This document shows, one piece after another, positions 52,913 through 62,227 of a stretch of DNA of 64,000 bases; position 1 is the first letter of the stretch, and the number at the start of each line of letters is the position of its first letter. The notes beneath the pieces were generated by a model. That model had not been told where the DNA came from and did not search any database. It was given only the letters and a program-made list of their open reading frames with translations. A program made the translations under genes and the position numbers. This DNA is from Akkermansia sp. (GTDB taxonomy: Bacteria; Verrucomicrobiota; Verrucomicrobiia; Verrucomicrobiales; Akkermansiaceae): positions 1 to 64,000 of the forward strand of contig JAFZGW010000008.1 of the NCBI GenBank assembly GCA_017555205.1, written 5' to 3'.

Positions 52913-53653
52913 ATGAAAACTTTTTCCAGAAAGCAGCGCAGGGGCTTTACTCTGATTGAGTTGATGGTGGTAATGGCCATTATCGGTATATTGATGACGA
53001 TGTCAGCCAACGTGCTGAGAGATGCCGGTAAGGGACGTGGTTTGGATTCCGGTGTTGACATGCTGGAGACTATGGTTCGCGAGGCCCGTGCAACCGCGCA
53101 GGGTAATGATTGCTATACTCGCCTTATCATTGCCAAGGATGAAAAAGATAAGAGCATGGATACCCGCCACCTGCGCTATATGACTGTGCAGATGAAGCGT
53201 AAGAATGAAAATACCCGTGGTACTTATGATGGTACCGATGTGGAGGGTGAGGGCGTGTGGGTATCGACGTCCGCCGGTGTGTTGCTCCCTCCCGGTGTGT
53301 TCTTCAGCCCTACTTACAGCACCACTCTCAAATGGATGGATCATGCCGGTGGTGACATGCTTGGTCAGGAGGTTACACGTTTGGCCGGTAAGGGGCAAAC
53401 TGCCGTTTATTACATCGAGTTCGATGAAAAGGGGCGTTATGTTACACCTCAGTCCGACCCGCTTAACTCACCGCCTGCCCAGCGTCTGGTTGTTATCAGT
53501 GGGCGTCCCGGTACAGGGAATCGCGCAAAGGATGGTGTAATTCCCTCCGAATTTGACTCACAGCGTCGACCTGCTGCTGCTAAGGGGATTGTAATCTGGC
53601 CGTCAGGGGATATCGGTAAGCTCCGTACCTCTCGTCAGGTATATGAGGACTGA
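52913..53653 (+). CDS. Type II-secretion/pilus pseudopilin, first of three
   Basis: A 246-aa protein beginning with a class III prepilin leader: RRGFTLIELMVVMAIIGILM, with the +5 Glu after the Phe cleavage site. The C-terminal part is a globular domain (MTVQMKRKNENTRG, GVWVSTSAGVLL) not assigned. Minor pseudopilins cap type II secretion or pilus-like fibres. Two more lie directly downstream, so this is one minor-pilin gene cluster, and a prepilin peptidase must be elsewhere. Confidence 0.88.
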   Translation: MKTFSRKQRRGFTLIELMVVMAIIGILMTMSANVLRDAGKGRGLDSGVDMLETMVREARATAQGNDCYTRLIIAKDEKDKSMDTRHLRYMTVQMKRKNENTRGTYDGTDVEGEGVWVSTSAGVLLPPGVFFSPTYSTTLKWMDHAGGDMLGQEVTRLAGKGQTAVYYIEFDEKGRYVTPQSDPLNSPPAQRLVVISGRPGTGNRAKDGVIPSEFDSQRRPAAAKGIVIWPSGDIGKLRTSRQVYED

Positions 53654-53683
53654 TTAAGTTAAAGCATTTAAGGAAATCTGAAC

Positions 53684-54433
53684 ATGAAGAAACATATCAT
53701 GAACCGTTGCGGCGGTTTCACGTTGATGGAAACACTGTTGGCCGTAGCTTTGGTCGGTGTGCTGGTCTCTATTTTCCTGACAGTCTTTGTGCCGGCTCGC
53801 GGTATGGTGCAACAGGCTCTGACTAAGCAAGAAGCTGAGCGTATAACCGGTATTTTGCGTGCAGAAATGGGGACGATTCGCCCTCATGAGCGCGCTTCTG
53901 CGAATTCTAAGACTTCTTCCGACGGCAAGTACCTGACTCCTTTCGACAAGGGGTTTTACTGGTTGATGAAGAGTAAGTCGCCTTCTTCTTCCATTGTTAT
54001 TTTTTCGTACCGGGCGGATACTTCCAAACCCGTACAGGCGGATGGCACATTCCCCGCCATCAAGGCATCCCGAGCTGTTCCCGGTCAGAATTCTCAGCTT
54101 GTTACAATAGCATGCCCGATGAATGATGGTTTGCACAAAAATGACATTAAGGAGGCCGTGGGTCCTGTTTTTGTGGTGAAGATGAGCCAGCTTGTCAACA
54201 AAAACAACGGCACATTTGAGCTTTCTACAGCCCCCGGGACGATAGCCGAGGCCGGCAAGCCCGAAGATTATTACTCTTCCGGCGGTGAAAAGGAGCCTAT
54301 GTATGGCGGCGCTGTTTTTTACAGAGCTGATTTCTACTTGATGTCGCCGCCCAATCCTGCCCGTTATCGCGGCCGAAATTGGAAGCGCATGGGGCGTCCT
54401 CTCTTCTCTGCCAATATGTCATTCCACCGTTAA
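53684..54433 (+). CDS. Pseudopilin, second of three
   Basis: A 249-aa protein with the prepilin segment CGGFTLMETLLAVALVGVLV (residues about 9-28) with the +5 Glu. The globular domain is polar and Tyr/Ser-rich (PFDKGFYWLMKSKSPSSSIV). It begins 30 bases after the first pseudopilin and ends 14 bases before the third. Probably a minor pilin of the same fibre; no named type can be fixed. Confidence 0.85.
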   Translation: MKKHIMNRCGGFTLMETLLAVALVGVLVSIFLTVFVPARGMVQQALTKQEAERITGILRAEMGTIRPHERASANSKTSSDGKYLTPFDKGFYWLMKSKSPSSSIVIFSYRADTSKPVQADGTFPAIKASRAVPGQNSQLVTIACPMNDGLHKNDIKEAVGPVFVVKMSQLVNKNNGTFELSTAPGTIAEAGKPEDYYSSGGEKEPMYGGAVFYRADFYLMSPPNPARYRGRNWKRMGRPLFSANMSFHR

Positions 54434-54447
54434 CCTTTTTTCGATAC

Positions 54448-55434
54448 ATGAAGACAACAACGTTTAAAAAGCGCCGCGGTTTCACGCTGGTGGAACTTAT
54501 CGTGGCAATGGCTATTACGGCCGGTTTAGTGCTGATTATTATGCAGCTCACGAACAAAGGTGTGGATTTGTGGAAAAAAGTGCAGGAGGATGTGAGCACC
54601 AGCACCAGTGGCCGAGTGGCTTTGCAGATTATGGCGCGTGACCTCGAGTCTTTCCAGATGAAAGGCAATAACCGCTACGAATGGCTTTTCGCCAAAACTG
54701 AGCAGGATCGCCAGGGTGGGAAATTGCCCAAGGGGCTTAAAATCCCTCGTTCTGTTCAGCTCGTATTTTTCTCCTGTGCTCCTGACCGCAATCCTGCTGT
54801 GAGCAGCAGTACCTCCCTGCGCAGCAATTATCGCGGCGCACGAGCCCACAATATGGAAACGCAGGGCGATGTGAACGCCATTGGCTATCGCTTGATGTAT
54901 CGTGATCAGGTGCTCAATGTGGATGCCAATGACAAAGAGCGCGGTATTTTCCCCATTTTCTCTCTTTATCGTCAGCTTATTCCGCCGAGGGAGAGTTTCG
55001 AAAAGCTCATGTGCCAAGAGCGTCTTGACCAAGCTTATGTTCCTTACGAAAAAGATGAAAAGGATAACTTCCTCTGCGAGAATATTGTTGAGCTGAGTCT
55101 GATTTTCAATATCGAGTATGTAAGAGACGATGCCGATGCCGAGAGTGGTCGTGTTGCTTATGATAGCGTGAGCATTCCCGTTATATCGTCATCGGGTACG
55201 GTTTCCAATAAGTCTATATCGGTATTTGGTGACCGAATTGTAGCCGGAACGACCACATACCGGAACGCCCGTGTGGTATCTGCCACGATGTCCATAACCG
55301 TACTGACCGATGAAGGCGTGAACTTGGTTGAGCAGGTGCGCCAGAAGCGTCGCCGCGCGCCCAAACCTGAGGAGTTTTTCCGTGCGTACACGCGTGCCTT
55401 TACCAGTACCGTGCTGATGCCTCAGCCCATGTAA
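54448..55434 (+). CDS. Pseudopilin, third of three (GspJ-like)
   Basis: A 328-aa protein with RRGFTLVELIVAMAITAGLV (residues about 9-28). Length and position after two smaller pseudopilins resemble GspJ/PulJ, the larger minor pseudopilin; this is a tentative analogy. The start at 54448 gives MKTTTFKKRRG. It is followed by the lipoate-ligase-like gene after 22 bases. Confidence 0.82.
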   Translation: MKTTTFKKRRGFTLVELIVAMAITAGLVLIIMQLTNKGVDLWKKVQEDVSTSTSGRVALQIMARDLESFQMKGNNRYEWLFAKTEQDRQGGKLPKGLKIPRSVQLVFFSCAPDRNPAVSSSTSLRSNYRGARAHNMETQGDVNAIGYRLMYRDQVLNVDANDKERGIFPIFSLYRQLIPPRESFEKLMCQERLDQAYVPYEKDEKDNFLCENIVELSLIFNIEYVRDDADAESGRVAYDSVSIPVISSSGTVSNKSISVFGDRIVAGTTTYRNARVVSATMSITVLTDEGVNLVEQVRQKRRRAPKPEEFFRAYTRAFTSTVLMPQPM

Positions 55435-55456
55435 AATCTCCACTGATTTTAATTAC

Positions 55457-56197
55457 ATGAGCTTCGACATGTTGCAAGATCGGCCTGATGCATTGCTGCC
55501 GCAATCTATCAGGCTGTGGCTCGACCCGATACCGCGGAGCGGCTATGAGAACATGGCTGCCGATGAGTTGCTCAGTCGCCGCTCCGAATGTTGGTTGCGC
55601 ATATATGGTTGGGCAAAACCCGCTGTGAGTTTTGGGTATTTTGATTCTACTCCCGTTGCCGCTTCCATCTTTCCCGGTGAAGGTATAGAGTATATTCGCC
55701 GTTGGACCGGTGGTGGTATTGTGGACCATAGAAAGGGCTATACCTATACTGTGACTTTGCCGGCGCAGCCCGGCGTGATTTATCCGCCTGCGGATAGGTT
55801 GTATAAATGGATTCATGGGGCTTTGGCGGTAGCCTTGCAGGCAAGCGGTGTTGATTGTTCGCTGTTGGTGGAGGACGCACCGGATGGCGGTCGTGCGTGT
55901 TGGGCTAGTCCTGTGGCCAGCGATATTGTGGATACCGCCGGTCGAAAACTGGCGGGTGCCGGGCAGCGCCGCTATCGCGGAGCAGTGTTGCACCAAGGGT
56001 TAATTCAGGAATGCGAACCGGCCGACGGTTGGCCTCAATTGCTTGCCGCGGCCTTGGCTCCTGAGGTGCTGGAGGTTCAGGGAAATGAACCGTACCCCGG
56101 TTTCGAGGCAGAAGTGGCCGAACTTTGCCGCACCAAGTATTGTACTGCTGCGTGGAATGATGAAAGCCACGGCCGCCGCACCCCCTCAATGTCATGA
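55457..56197 (+). CDS. Lipoate/octanoate transferase-like protein
   Basis: BPL/LplA/LipB-fold protein of 246 aa. Motifs RRWTGGGIVDHRKGYTYTV (about residues 77-95) and GRKLAGAGQRRYRGAVLHQG (about 160-179) are those of lipoate-protein ligase A and octanoyltransferases (LipM-type). It probably moves lipoyl or octanoyl groups to carrier proteins; which of the two activities cannot be told. Its stop overlaps the next gene by four bases (ATGA). Confidence 0.82.
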   Translation: MSFDMLQDRPDALLPQSIRLWLDPIPRSGYENMAADELLSRRSECWLRIYGWAKPAVSFGYFDSTPVAASIFPGEGIEYIRRWTGGGIVDHRKGYTYTVTLPAQPGVIYPPADRLYKWIHGALAVALQASGVDCSLLVEDAPDGGRACWASPVASDIVDTAGRKLAGAGQRRYRGAVLHQGLIQECEPADGWPQLLAAALAPEVLEVQGNEPYPGFEAEVAELCRTKYCTAAWNDESHGRRTPSMS

Positions 56198-57306
56198 GTG
56201 ATGATGCTAGCAGGTGGCGTTTGAATGTTGCGGCTGTTATTATGGATTCCGCCGGCAACCTGCTATTAGCGCGTAAAAATCCAGAAAGTAAGCATCTTCA
56301 TTTCCCACAAGGGGGAGTTCACAGCGGTGAGACGTATGAACACGCTATTGTGCGCGAGGTGGAAGAAGAGGTCGGACTCCCGCGCTCTGCCTACACCGTA
56401 GTGGCTCGCTGGGGTGGATTGCGTTATTATTATCGCGAGAAAAATCGCAAGAGCGATGAATGGGATGGCCAGCAACAAACGTGGTTCCTTTTGCTATGTG
56501 ATAGGGAAATGCCGGAAACGGATTGTACCTACAGTTCCGAGTTTGAGTCCGTGGTTTGGTTGCCCTATAATAAGGTGAAGCCCGACATGTTCGTCTCGTT
56601 TAAGCGCGAGGTCGTCATGCGTGTGCTTGGGCATTTTCTGCCAAAGGGAGACACGCCGCTGCAAAAACATTTTCCGCAGCTGGATATGGCTGTTGCCTAC
56701 CGTTATCGCCCGGATCGCCCACATCCGCCTTCGGAAGATCGCTCATTCTTTGCCGGCGGTAAAAGCGAGATGGTTGCCACGATGGAGGAGCTCAACATGC
56801 GCATGATGTACGCTCAGCGTCGACTTGATTACCTGTACAGAAAGGAAAAAACGCCACCGCTGCGCATGTTGGTGCTTATATGCGGTTCTCCCGGCAGCAA
56901 TAGAAAAAGTTGTTTGCGGCGCATCGCATCGTGTTGCGACCCCTTGCTTACTCGGGCTTTTCGCCCTGAGTGGCAACCGGAGGAGTATGATATGGTGGCT
57001 CTTCAGCAATACCCGGCAGATAGCGAAATTCGCCTGATGTGCCGGCGTATGCAAGACCGCAATTTTGCCCCTGAACTTATTGATAAGCATGAAATGGAGC
57101 TTGCCGGTAGTGGCGTGCGATTGCTACATTTTCACCTGCATCCCCCGGGTGGCAGTTTTCAGGAGCCGGATACCATGCTACCGTGTTATTACGTTCCCTG
57201 CGAGAAAAAGTGGTATCGCGATTTTGTGATAACTAATATCTTGGTTGAAACTCTTGAAAAATTGCTGGCCGAGTCAGAAAAAATACTCGCCTTGCGGGGC
57301 AGATAG
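56194..57306 (+). CDS. Nudix (RppH-like) hydrolase fused to a degenerate PPK2-like domain
   Basis: A 370-aa two-part protein. The N-terminal part (about residues 8-155) is a Nudix domain with FPQGGVHSGETYEHAIVREV and EEEVGL, close to RNA 5-prime pyrophosphohydrolases (RppH), which read WxFPQGG. The C-terminal part (about 220-365) resembles polyphosphate kinase 2: LVLICGSPGSNRKSCLRRI aligns with the usual GxDAAGKG loop but lacks it, and MELAGSGVRLLHFHLH and KKWYRDF fit later PPK2 motifs. The ATP loop is broken, so kinase activity is unlikely. It overlaps the lipoate-ligase-like gene by four bases. Confidence 0.8.
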   Translation: MSDDASRWRLNVAAVIMDSAGNLLLARKNPESKHLHFPQGGVHSGETYEHAIVREVEEEVGLPRSAYTVVARWGGLRYYYREKNRKSDEWDGQQQTWFLLLCDREMPETDCTYSSEFESVVWLPYNKVKPDMFVSFKREVVMRVLGHFLPKGDTPLQKHFPQLDMAVAYRYRPDRPHPPSEDRSFFAGGKSEMVATMEELNMRMMYAQRRLDYLYRKEKTPPLRMLVLICGSPGSNRKSCLRRIASCCDPLLTRAFRPEWQPEEYDMVALQQYPADSEIRLMCRRMQDRNFAPELIDKHEMELAGSGVRLLHFHLHPPGGSFQEPDTMLPCYYVPCEKKWYRDFVITNILVETLEKLLAESEKILALRGR

Positions 57307-57321
57307 TGTTATAGTGTGCTC

Positions 57322-58686
57322 ATGAAACGAACTCTTGTAAAACATGCGTTGGCTTGCGATGCTGCGCAGGATTCCATTCTCGTGCAAGGGTGGGTGCGTA
57401 CCCGCCGTGATTCTAAGGCTTTCTCTTTCCTTGAGGTTAATGACGGTACGTGTCTCGCCTCCATTCAGGTGATTGCTGATGCCGGCATACCGGGGTATGA
57501 AAATATCAGCAAAATGACCACGGGGGCTTCAATTTCGGTTGAAGGGCGGCTTGTGGAGAGTCCCGGTAAGCAAAAGTGGGAAATTCAGGCAACTGCTGTT
57601 TCTCTGGTGGGGCCGGCGCCGGAGAGTTATCCGCTGCAGAAAAAAGGCCATTCCCCGGAGTTCCTGCGCACAATTGCGCATCTTCGCCCGCGTACGAACC
57701 TGTTCGGCGCCATCTTTCGCACTCGCTCCCGCATCGCTCGTGCTGTGCATCGTTTCTTCATGGAGCGCGATTTCTTCTGGGTGCATACCCCCATTATCAC
57801 GGCTTCCGATTGCGAAGGTGCAGGGGAGATGTTCCATGTGACCACGCTCGACCCCTTGGCTGAAAATAAAAGCTACGACCGTGATTTCTTTGGTAAGGCC
57901 GCCAGCCTTACCGTTTCCGGCCAGCTTGAGGGCGAGACTTTTGCCTGCGCCTTGAGTAACATTTACACATTCGGGCCGACCTTCCGTGCCGAAAATAGTA
58001 ACACCTCGCGCCATGCTGCTGAGTTCTGGATGATTGAGCCCGAGGTCGCGTTCTGCGATATTTATGGCGATATGGATTTGGCGGAATCCTTTATTCGCTA
58101 TATTGCGGACACTATGCTTGCCGATGAGAGCGGTGATTTTGATTTCTTCTGCAAGTTTGTGGATAAGGGATTGCGTGCTCGTCTGGAAGAGGTTAGCAGT
58201 AAAGCCTTTGTTCGGTGCTCGTATACGGAGGCTATAGATATCATGCTCGCCAGTGGTGAAAAGTTTGAGTACCCGCCCTACTGGGGCATGGATTTGCAAA
58301 GCGAGCATGAGCGATTCCTGACGGAGCGCCACTTCAAATGCCCGGTTATCGTGTACAATTACCCCAAAGAAATTAAGCCGTTCTACATGCGCTTGAATGA
58401 CGATGGTAAGACTGTTACTGCAATGGATGTTCTGGTTCCCGGTATCGGTGAAATCATTGGTGGCAGCCAGCGTGAAGAACGACTTGACGTACTGGAGGCC
58501 AATATAGCCCGTTTGGGTATGGATGCCGAGGCGTATTACTGGTACAACGACCTTCGTCGTTATGGTACAGTGCCCCATGCCGGCTTCGGCGTAGGTTTTG
58601 AGCGCCTTATCATGTTTGTGACCGGCGTGCAGAATATCCGCGACGTCTTACCTTATCCGCGTACTCCCCGTAATTGCGAATTCTGA
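57322..58686 (+). CDS. asnS: Asparaginyl-tRNA synthetase
   Basis: Charges tRNA-Asn, 454 aa, class II. An N-terminal OB fold ([20 protein letters not shown]) precedes the catalytic domain. Motif 2 is [20 protein letters not shown] and motif 3 is [17 protein letters not shown], both typical of AsnRS rather than AspRS. A TATAGT (57310-57315) ends six bases before the ATG, a leaderless arrangement, with no strong -35 box; the preceding GTG start is rejected. Confidence 0.96.
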   Translation: MKRTLVKHALACDAAQDSILVQGWVRTRRDSKAFSFLEVNDGTCLASIQVIADAGIPGYENISKMTTGASISVEGRLVESPGKQKWEIQATAVSLVGPAPESYPLQKKGHSPEFLRTIAHLRPRTNLFGAIFRTRSRIARAVHRFFMERDFFWVHTPIITASDCEGAGEMFHVTTLDPLAENKSYDRDFFGKAASLTVSGQLEGETFACALSNIYTFGPTFRAENSNTSRHAAEFWMIEPEVAFCDIYGDMDLAESFIRYIADTMLADESGDFDFFCKFVDKGLRARLEEVSSKAFVRCSYTEAIDIMLASGEKFEYPPYWGMDLQSEHERFLTERHFKCPVIVYNYPKEIKPFYMRLNDDGKTVTAMDVLVPGIGEIIGGSQREERLDVLEANIARLGMDAEAYYWYNDLRRYGTVPHAGFGVGFERLIMFVTGVQNIRDVLPYPRTPRNCEF

Positions 58687-58716
58687 TAATTACGTATCAA
58701 AGCCCACTTTTTTAGC

Positions 58717-58745
58717 TTGTCATCTCATTTATGGTATGATATTAT
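58717..58745 (+). promoter_or_regulatory. Promoter of the ROK-like kinase gene
   Basis: TTGTCA (58717-58722), exactly 17 bp, TATTAT (58740-58745). The ATG at 58761 is 15 bases on, so the leader is about eight bases. Confidence 0.85.
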
Positions 58746-58760
58746 TACTTCAGTAACGTT

Positions 58761-60158
58761 ATGAATATTCAACCGAAATTCACGCCCGTGCTCGATCCGG
58801 ACTTCATTGCTCCGGTGCTCTGGAACAAGGCTTTTGAGGATAAGGTCGCTGCTGACCCCGCCTCTCAGGCTATTGACATTGCCCTCACTCGTATAGATGG
58901 TACCTGTTTCCGCTGGAGCGGTAAGGTGCTTCCCTCTACAGAGGAAAATGATGTTCTCAACAATCAGTATATCGAGCGAATCGTTAAGTTCCTTCTTTGG
59001 ATGAAGGGCGGTTGCACCATTATGGTGGCCGGAGCTGACAAGATTGCTGACATGCTGGCCGCTACATATTGCGCCGGTGGTGCCCGTGAGTTCGACTGGG
59101 ACTTCATCGGCAAGAAGATTTATGATCAGCCCATTCAGGTGGTAAAGGTTGCTTGCCCCTGCGAGCTGCCCGCTGAGAACTCCACTTCCGTTTCTCTCGG
59201 CCGTAATCTTGATGGCTACCGCATCGGCTTTGACCTTGGCGGTTCTGACCGTAAGTGCGCTGCCGTTGTGAATGGCGAGGTTGTATACTCCGAAGAGGTT
59301 GTGTGGGATCCCTACCACCAGACCGACCCCATGTACCAGCTTGAGGGTGTGGATGATTCTCTGCTTCGTGCTGCTAAGCACCTGCCCCAGGTGGACGCTA
59401 TCGGTGGCTCTGCCGCCGGTGTGTATGTGAACAGCGAGCCCCGCGTAGGTTCGCTCTTCCGTGGTATTTCTCCTGAGGATTTCACCAATGTTATTCGCCC
59501 CATGTTCAACACCCTCAAGGACCGTTGGAGCGAGCGCATGGGCAAGGAAGTTCCCTTCGAAGTCGTGAACGACGGTGAGGTGACTGCTCTTGCCGGTGCT
59601 ATGGGTATGAATGACGATGCCGTTCTGGGTATCGCCATGGGTACTTCTCTGGCTGCCGGTTATGTTGACCCCGAGGGGCACATCATGCCTTGGCTCAATG
59701 AGCTTGCCTTCGTTCCCGTTGACTATCAGGAAGACGGCGGCGTGGATGAATGGTCGAAGGACAAGGGCGTGGGTGCCATGTACTTCTCCCAGCAGGCTGT
59801 GGCTCGCCTTGCTCCCCGTGCCGGTTTTGAGTTCGGCAGCATGCCTTATCCCGAGCAGCTTAAGAAAGTGCAGGCCGCTATGGCTGAGGGCGACGACCGC
59901 GCTCGCAAGATTTACGAGACAATCGGTGTGGAGTTTGGTTACACCATCGCCTACTTCTCGAAGTTCTACGCTCTGCGCAACCTCCTGTTCTTAGGTCGTG
60001 TTGCTACCGGTGAAGGTGGTCAGATTATCATCGACAAGGCCAACGAGGTACTCAAGGGCGAGTTCCCCGAGCTTGCTATCACCCTCTGCGTGCCTGATGA
60101 AAAGACCAAGCGTCACGGTCAGGCTGTAGCTGCAGCTTCTCTGCCCAAGTTGGCTTAA
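58761..60158 (+). CDS. ROK/hexokinase-like sugar kinase
   Basis: A 465-aa actin-fold protein. After an N-terminal region of about 150 residues comes the phosphate-1 motif GFDLGGSDRKCAAVVNG (about residues 155-171), then VVNDGEVTALAGAMGM and GIAMGTSLAAGYVD, which follow the ROK pattern for glucokinase-type enzymes. The ROK zinc CxCGxxGC motif was not seen, so it is a divergent member. The pattern is like that of sugar kinases; substrate unknown. Strong promoter and terminator mark it as a single-gene unit. Confidence 0.75.
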   Translation: MNIQPKFTPVLDPDFIAPVLWNKAFEDKVAADPASQAIDIALTRIDGTCFRWSGKVLPSTEENDVLNNQYIERIVKFLLWMKGGCTIMVAGADKIADMLAATYCAGGAREFDWDFIGKKIYDQPIQVVKVACPCELPAENSTSVSLGRNLDGYRIGFDLGGSDRKCAAVVNGEVVYSEEVVWDPYHQTDPMYQLEGVDDSLLRAAKHLPQVDAIGGSAAGVYVNSEPRVGSLFRGISPEDFTNVIRPMFNTLKDRWSERMGKEVPFEVVNDGEVTALAGAMGMNDDAVLGIAMGTSLAAGYVDPEGHIMPWLNELAFVPVDYQEDGGVDEWSKDKGVGAMYFSQQAVARLAPRAGFEFGSMPYPEQLKKVQAAMAEGDDRARKIYETIGVEFGYTIAYFSKFYALRNLLFLGRVATGEGGQIIIDKANEVLKGEFPELAITLCVPDEKTKRHGQAVAAASLPKLA

Positions 60159-60173
60159 GTTAATTGTAAAAAC

Positions 60174-60217
60174 AAGCCGGGTAGCGTGCGCAAGTGCCTG
60201 CCCGGCTTTCTTTTTTT
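60174..60217 (+). terminator. Terminator of the ROK-like kinase gene
   Basis: Eight-base stem AAGCCGGG/CCCGGCTT (60174-60181/60201-60208) with a long loop, followed by TTTTTTT. Confidence 0.82.
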
Positions 60218-60237
60218 GCTTAGTATCCGGAGTACCA

Positions 60238-62211
60238 ATGGCTGATAATAAAATAGAGATATGGCAATGCCCGGTCTGCAATTCGCAGCTGGATATTTCA
60301 GGGCTAGGGTTCTATGAATCAGTCACTTGTACGGGATGTGGCCTGACAGAGACCGTACATACCGTTATATCCGGATGTAGGGTAGAGGGGGTATTGGGGG
60401 TCGGTGGCATGAGTGTGGTGCTGCGCGCCCGCGATTTGATGCTCAATCGCTATGTAGCCATCAAATTGCTTAACGAGGTTTACCGCAGTCAACCTGAGCG
60501 AGTGGCTCGATTTAAGAATGAATCGACCATGATGGCAAAAGTGCGCCACGACAATGTGGTGTCCGTCTACTCTGCCGGCCTGGCTCGCAACCAGTTCTAT
60601 ATCATTATGGAGCTGGTGAATGGTAAGGATTTGGATACCATTGTCGGTGAGGAAGGCCCCCTGAAGCCGTTGACGGCTATCGAGTATACAACTCAAGCCG
60701 TATTGGGGTTGCAAGCCGCTAACAATGCCGGTCTGTTGCACCGCGATATGAAACCGGGCAACATCATTATCGACTCCGCCGGTTGTGCAAAGGTGCTCGA
60801 TTTCGGTTTGGCTCTTGGTAAACATCAGGAAGATACCGAAGAACTCATTTGGGCTACTCCTTATTATGCGCCGCCGGAGACTCTTTTGCGCGGTGAGGAA
60901 GATGCCAGAACCGACATCTATGCGCTGGGTATGACCTTGCGCTATCTCCTTACTGGCATCGGGAGCTTTGACAGGACAACACAATCCATTGATGAGCTTC
61001 TTACCTATAAGCAGCAGTTGTTACCACTTGCTGAAATCCTGCCGGGTGCCAATGAGAGCCTCTGTGACCTCGTGGATCACATGACGGCGTACGACCCGTT
61101 GGAGCGCCCCGCAAATTACCCTGATTTGTTGGCTGAGCTGGCGGCTGTTCGCGCAGCTTTGTTGAGCGATGAGGCGGAGAAGACGCCGGAGAAGCGTGTT
61201 GCTCATATTTTTCGAACGCTGAGATTTATCGGCATTACCTTGACTGTTGCTTTAACTGTTGCAGCTGCTGCGGCATATCTTTTTATACCCAAGCCGCAGC
61301 AATCATACATAACTCCGGTGAGCAAGTCACCCGCCTGCAATTTGTTATTGCAACAGGCTGAGCAGGCGCTCTCTAGTCGCGATTTCAAGCTTGCCAATGA
61401 TAAATTCCGCCAATTGATGGCTGAACCGAACGAGCCGGCGCTGCTTGCATGGTCGGCGTTGCATACTGCTTGTCTGGCAGAAATGCTCAACCTGCCAACT
61501 GCTCGGACAGATTACGATGCGTTTGTGCGTATGGCCGCTGCCAATGGCGCTAGCCCGGCGGCACAGCAGATTGTTGCAGACTTTAACCGAATGGTCGCCA
61601 ATGACTCGGGTAACGGGCTGCAATCTCCTTACTTGAAAACACTGCAACTCTGTAAAACAGCACGGGCTCACTATGCAAAAGGTGCTTCGCGCGAGGCAGA
61701 AACGTGCATGACATCGGCAGATGTAGCTCGCCGGGAGCTTAGTGGACCGTATGCTGAGTTTAGCAATGCCTATGCCGCACATGTTCGCAAGGGGATGGTA
61801 GATGTTGAAAGGGTCAGTTATAAGCAAGCTCTGCAGGCCTTACAGGCTCATAACCTGGCCGAGGGGCGCAGGCGACTGCGGGCTATGCAAAGTCTTCCTC
61901 AGCTCAGTCAGGCTCGCAGGACCGAGATTGGCGTGCTGCTTGAGGTGTGCGACGTGGCGGATGCCGCTTTTGCTATGCTGAAGCGACGTTGTGGGTCGCG
62001 TTATACGCCGGGGTGCTCTCCTGAAAAAGTGGCAGAGCTGGTGGCCGGGCTTGAGCAGGGGACTTTATCTTCTGAGTTATCTGCTCTTTGCTATATGTTA
62101 GCCGGGAATTACAGGCAGGCGGCTGCGCGCAATCCGTACCGGGGACGAGCAGAATTGCAGGCTCCTTTTGCCGTCGTTATGAAAGACTGGTTGCAAAGAC
62201 TGGGATATTGA
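60238..62211 (+). CDS. Ser/Thr protein kinase with N-terminal zinc ribbon and membrane anchor
   Basis: A 657-aa signalling protein. Residues 1-40 hold a zinc-ribbon (CPVC...CTGC). The Hanks kinase domain follows: GVGGMSVV, AIKLL, HRDMKPGNIII (catalytic), DFGLAL and an APE-like PYYAPPE. One membrane helix near residue 330 (GITLTVALTVAAAAAYLF) separates it from an extracytoplasmic region with TPR-like helices (about 370-657). It probably senses an outside signal and phosphorylates cytoplasmic targets. The following small gene and dgt lie on the same strand but have their own promoter. Confidence 0.9.
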   Translation: MADNKIEIWQCPVCNSQLDISGLGFYESVTCTGCGLTETVHTVISGCRVEGVLGVGGMSVVLRARDLMLNRYVAIKLLNEVYRSQPERVARFKNESTMMAKVRHDNVVSVYSAGLARNQFYIIMELVNGKDLDTIVGEEGPLKPLTAIEYTTQAVLGLQAANNAGLLHRDMKPGNIIIDSAGCAKVLDFGLALGKHQEDTEELIWATPYYAPPETLLRGEEDARTDIYALGMTLRYLLTGIGSFDRTTQSIDELLTYKQQLLPLAEILPGANESLCDLVDHMTAYDPLERPANYPDLLAELAAVRAALLSDEAEKTPEKRVAHIFRTLRFIGITLTVALTVAAAAAYLFIPKPQQSYITPVSKSPACNLLLQQAEQALSSRDFKLANDKFRQLMAEPNEPALLAWSALHTACLAEMLNLPTARTDYDAFVRMAAANGASPAAQQIVADFNRMVANDSGNGLQSPYLKTLQLCKTARAHYAKGASREAETCMTSADVARRELSGPYAEFSNAYAAHVRKGMVDVERVSYKQALQALQAHNLAEGRRRLRAMQSLPQLSQARRTEIGVLLEVCDVADAAFAMLKRRCGSRYTPGCSPEKVAELVAGLEQGTLSSELSALCYMLAGNYRQAAARNPYRGRAELQAPFAVVMKDWLQRLGY

Positions 62212-62219
62212 TATATAAT
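62191..62219 (+). promoter_or_regulatory. Promoter before the frameshifted gene, leaderless
   Basis: TTGCAA (62191-62196), exactly 17 bp, TATAAT (62214-62219), and only eight bases to the ATG at 62228. It lies at the end of the kinase gene; the -35 is inside its coding sequence. Confidence 0.88.
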
Positions 62220-62227
62220 TTCTTAAC

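Noticed and set aside
57529..58578. 349-codon open frame antisense to asnS
   Set aside because: Shadow frame; asnS motifs are complete on the plus strand.
58725..59681. 318-codon open frame antisense to the ROK-like kinase
   Set aside because: Shadow frame without domains; the plus-strand gene has a promoter and terminator.
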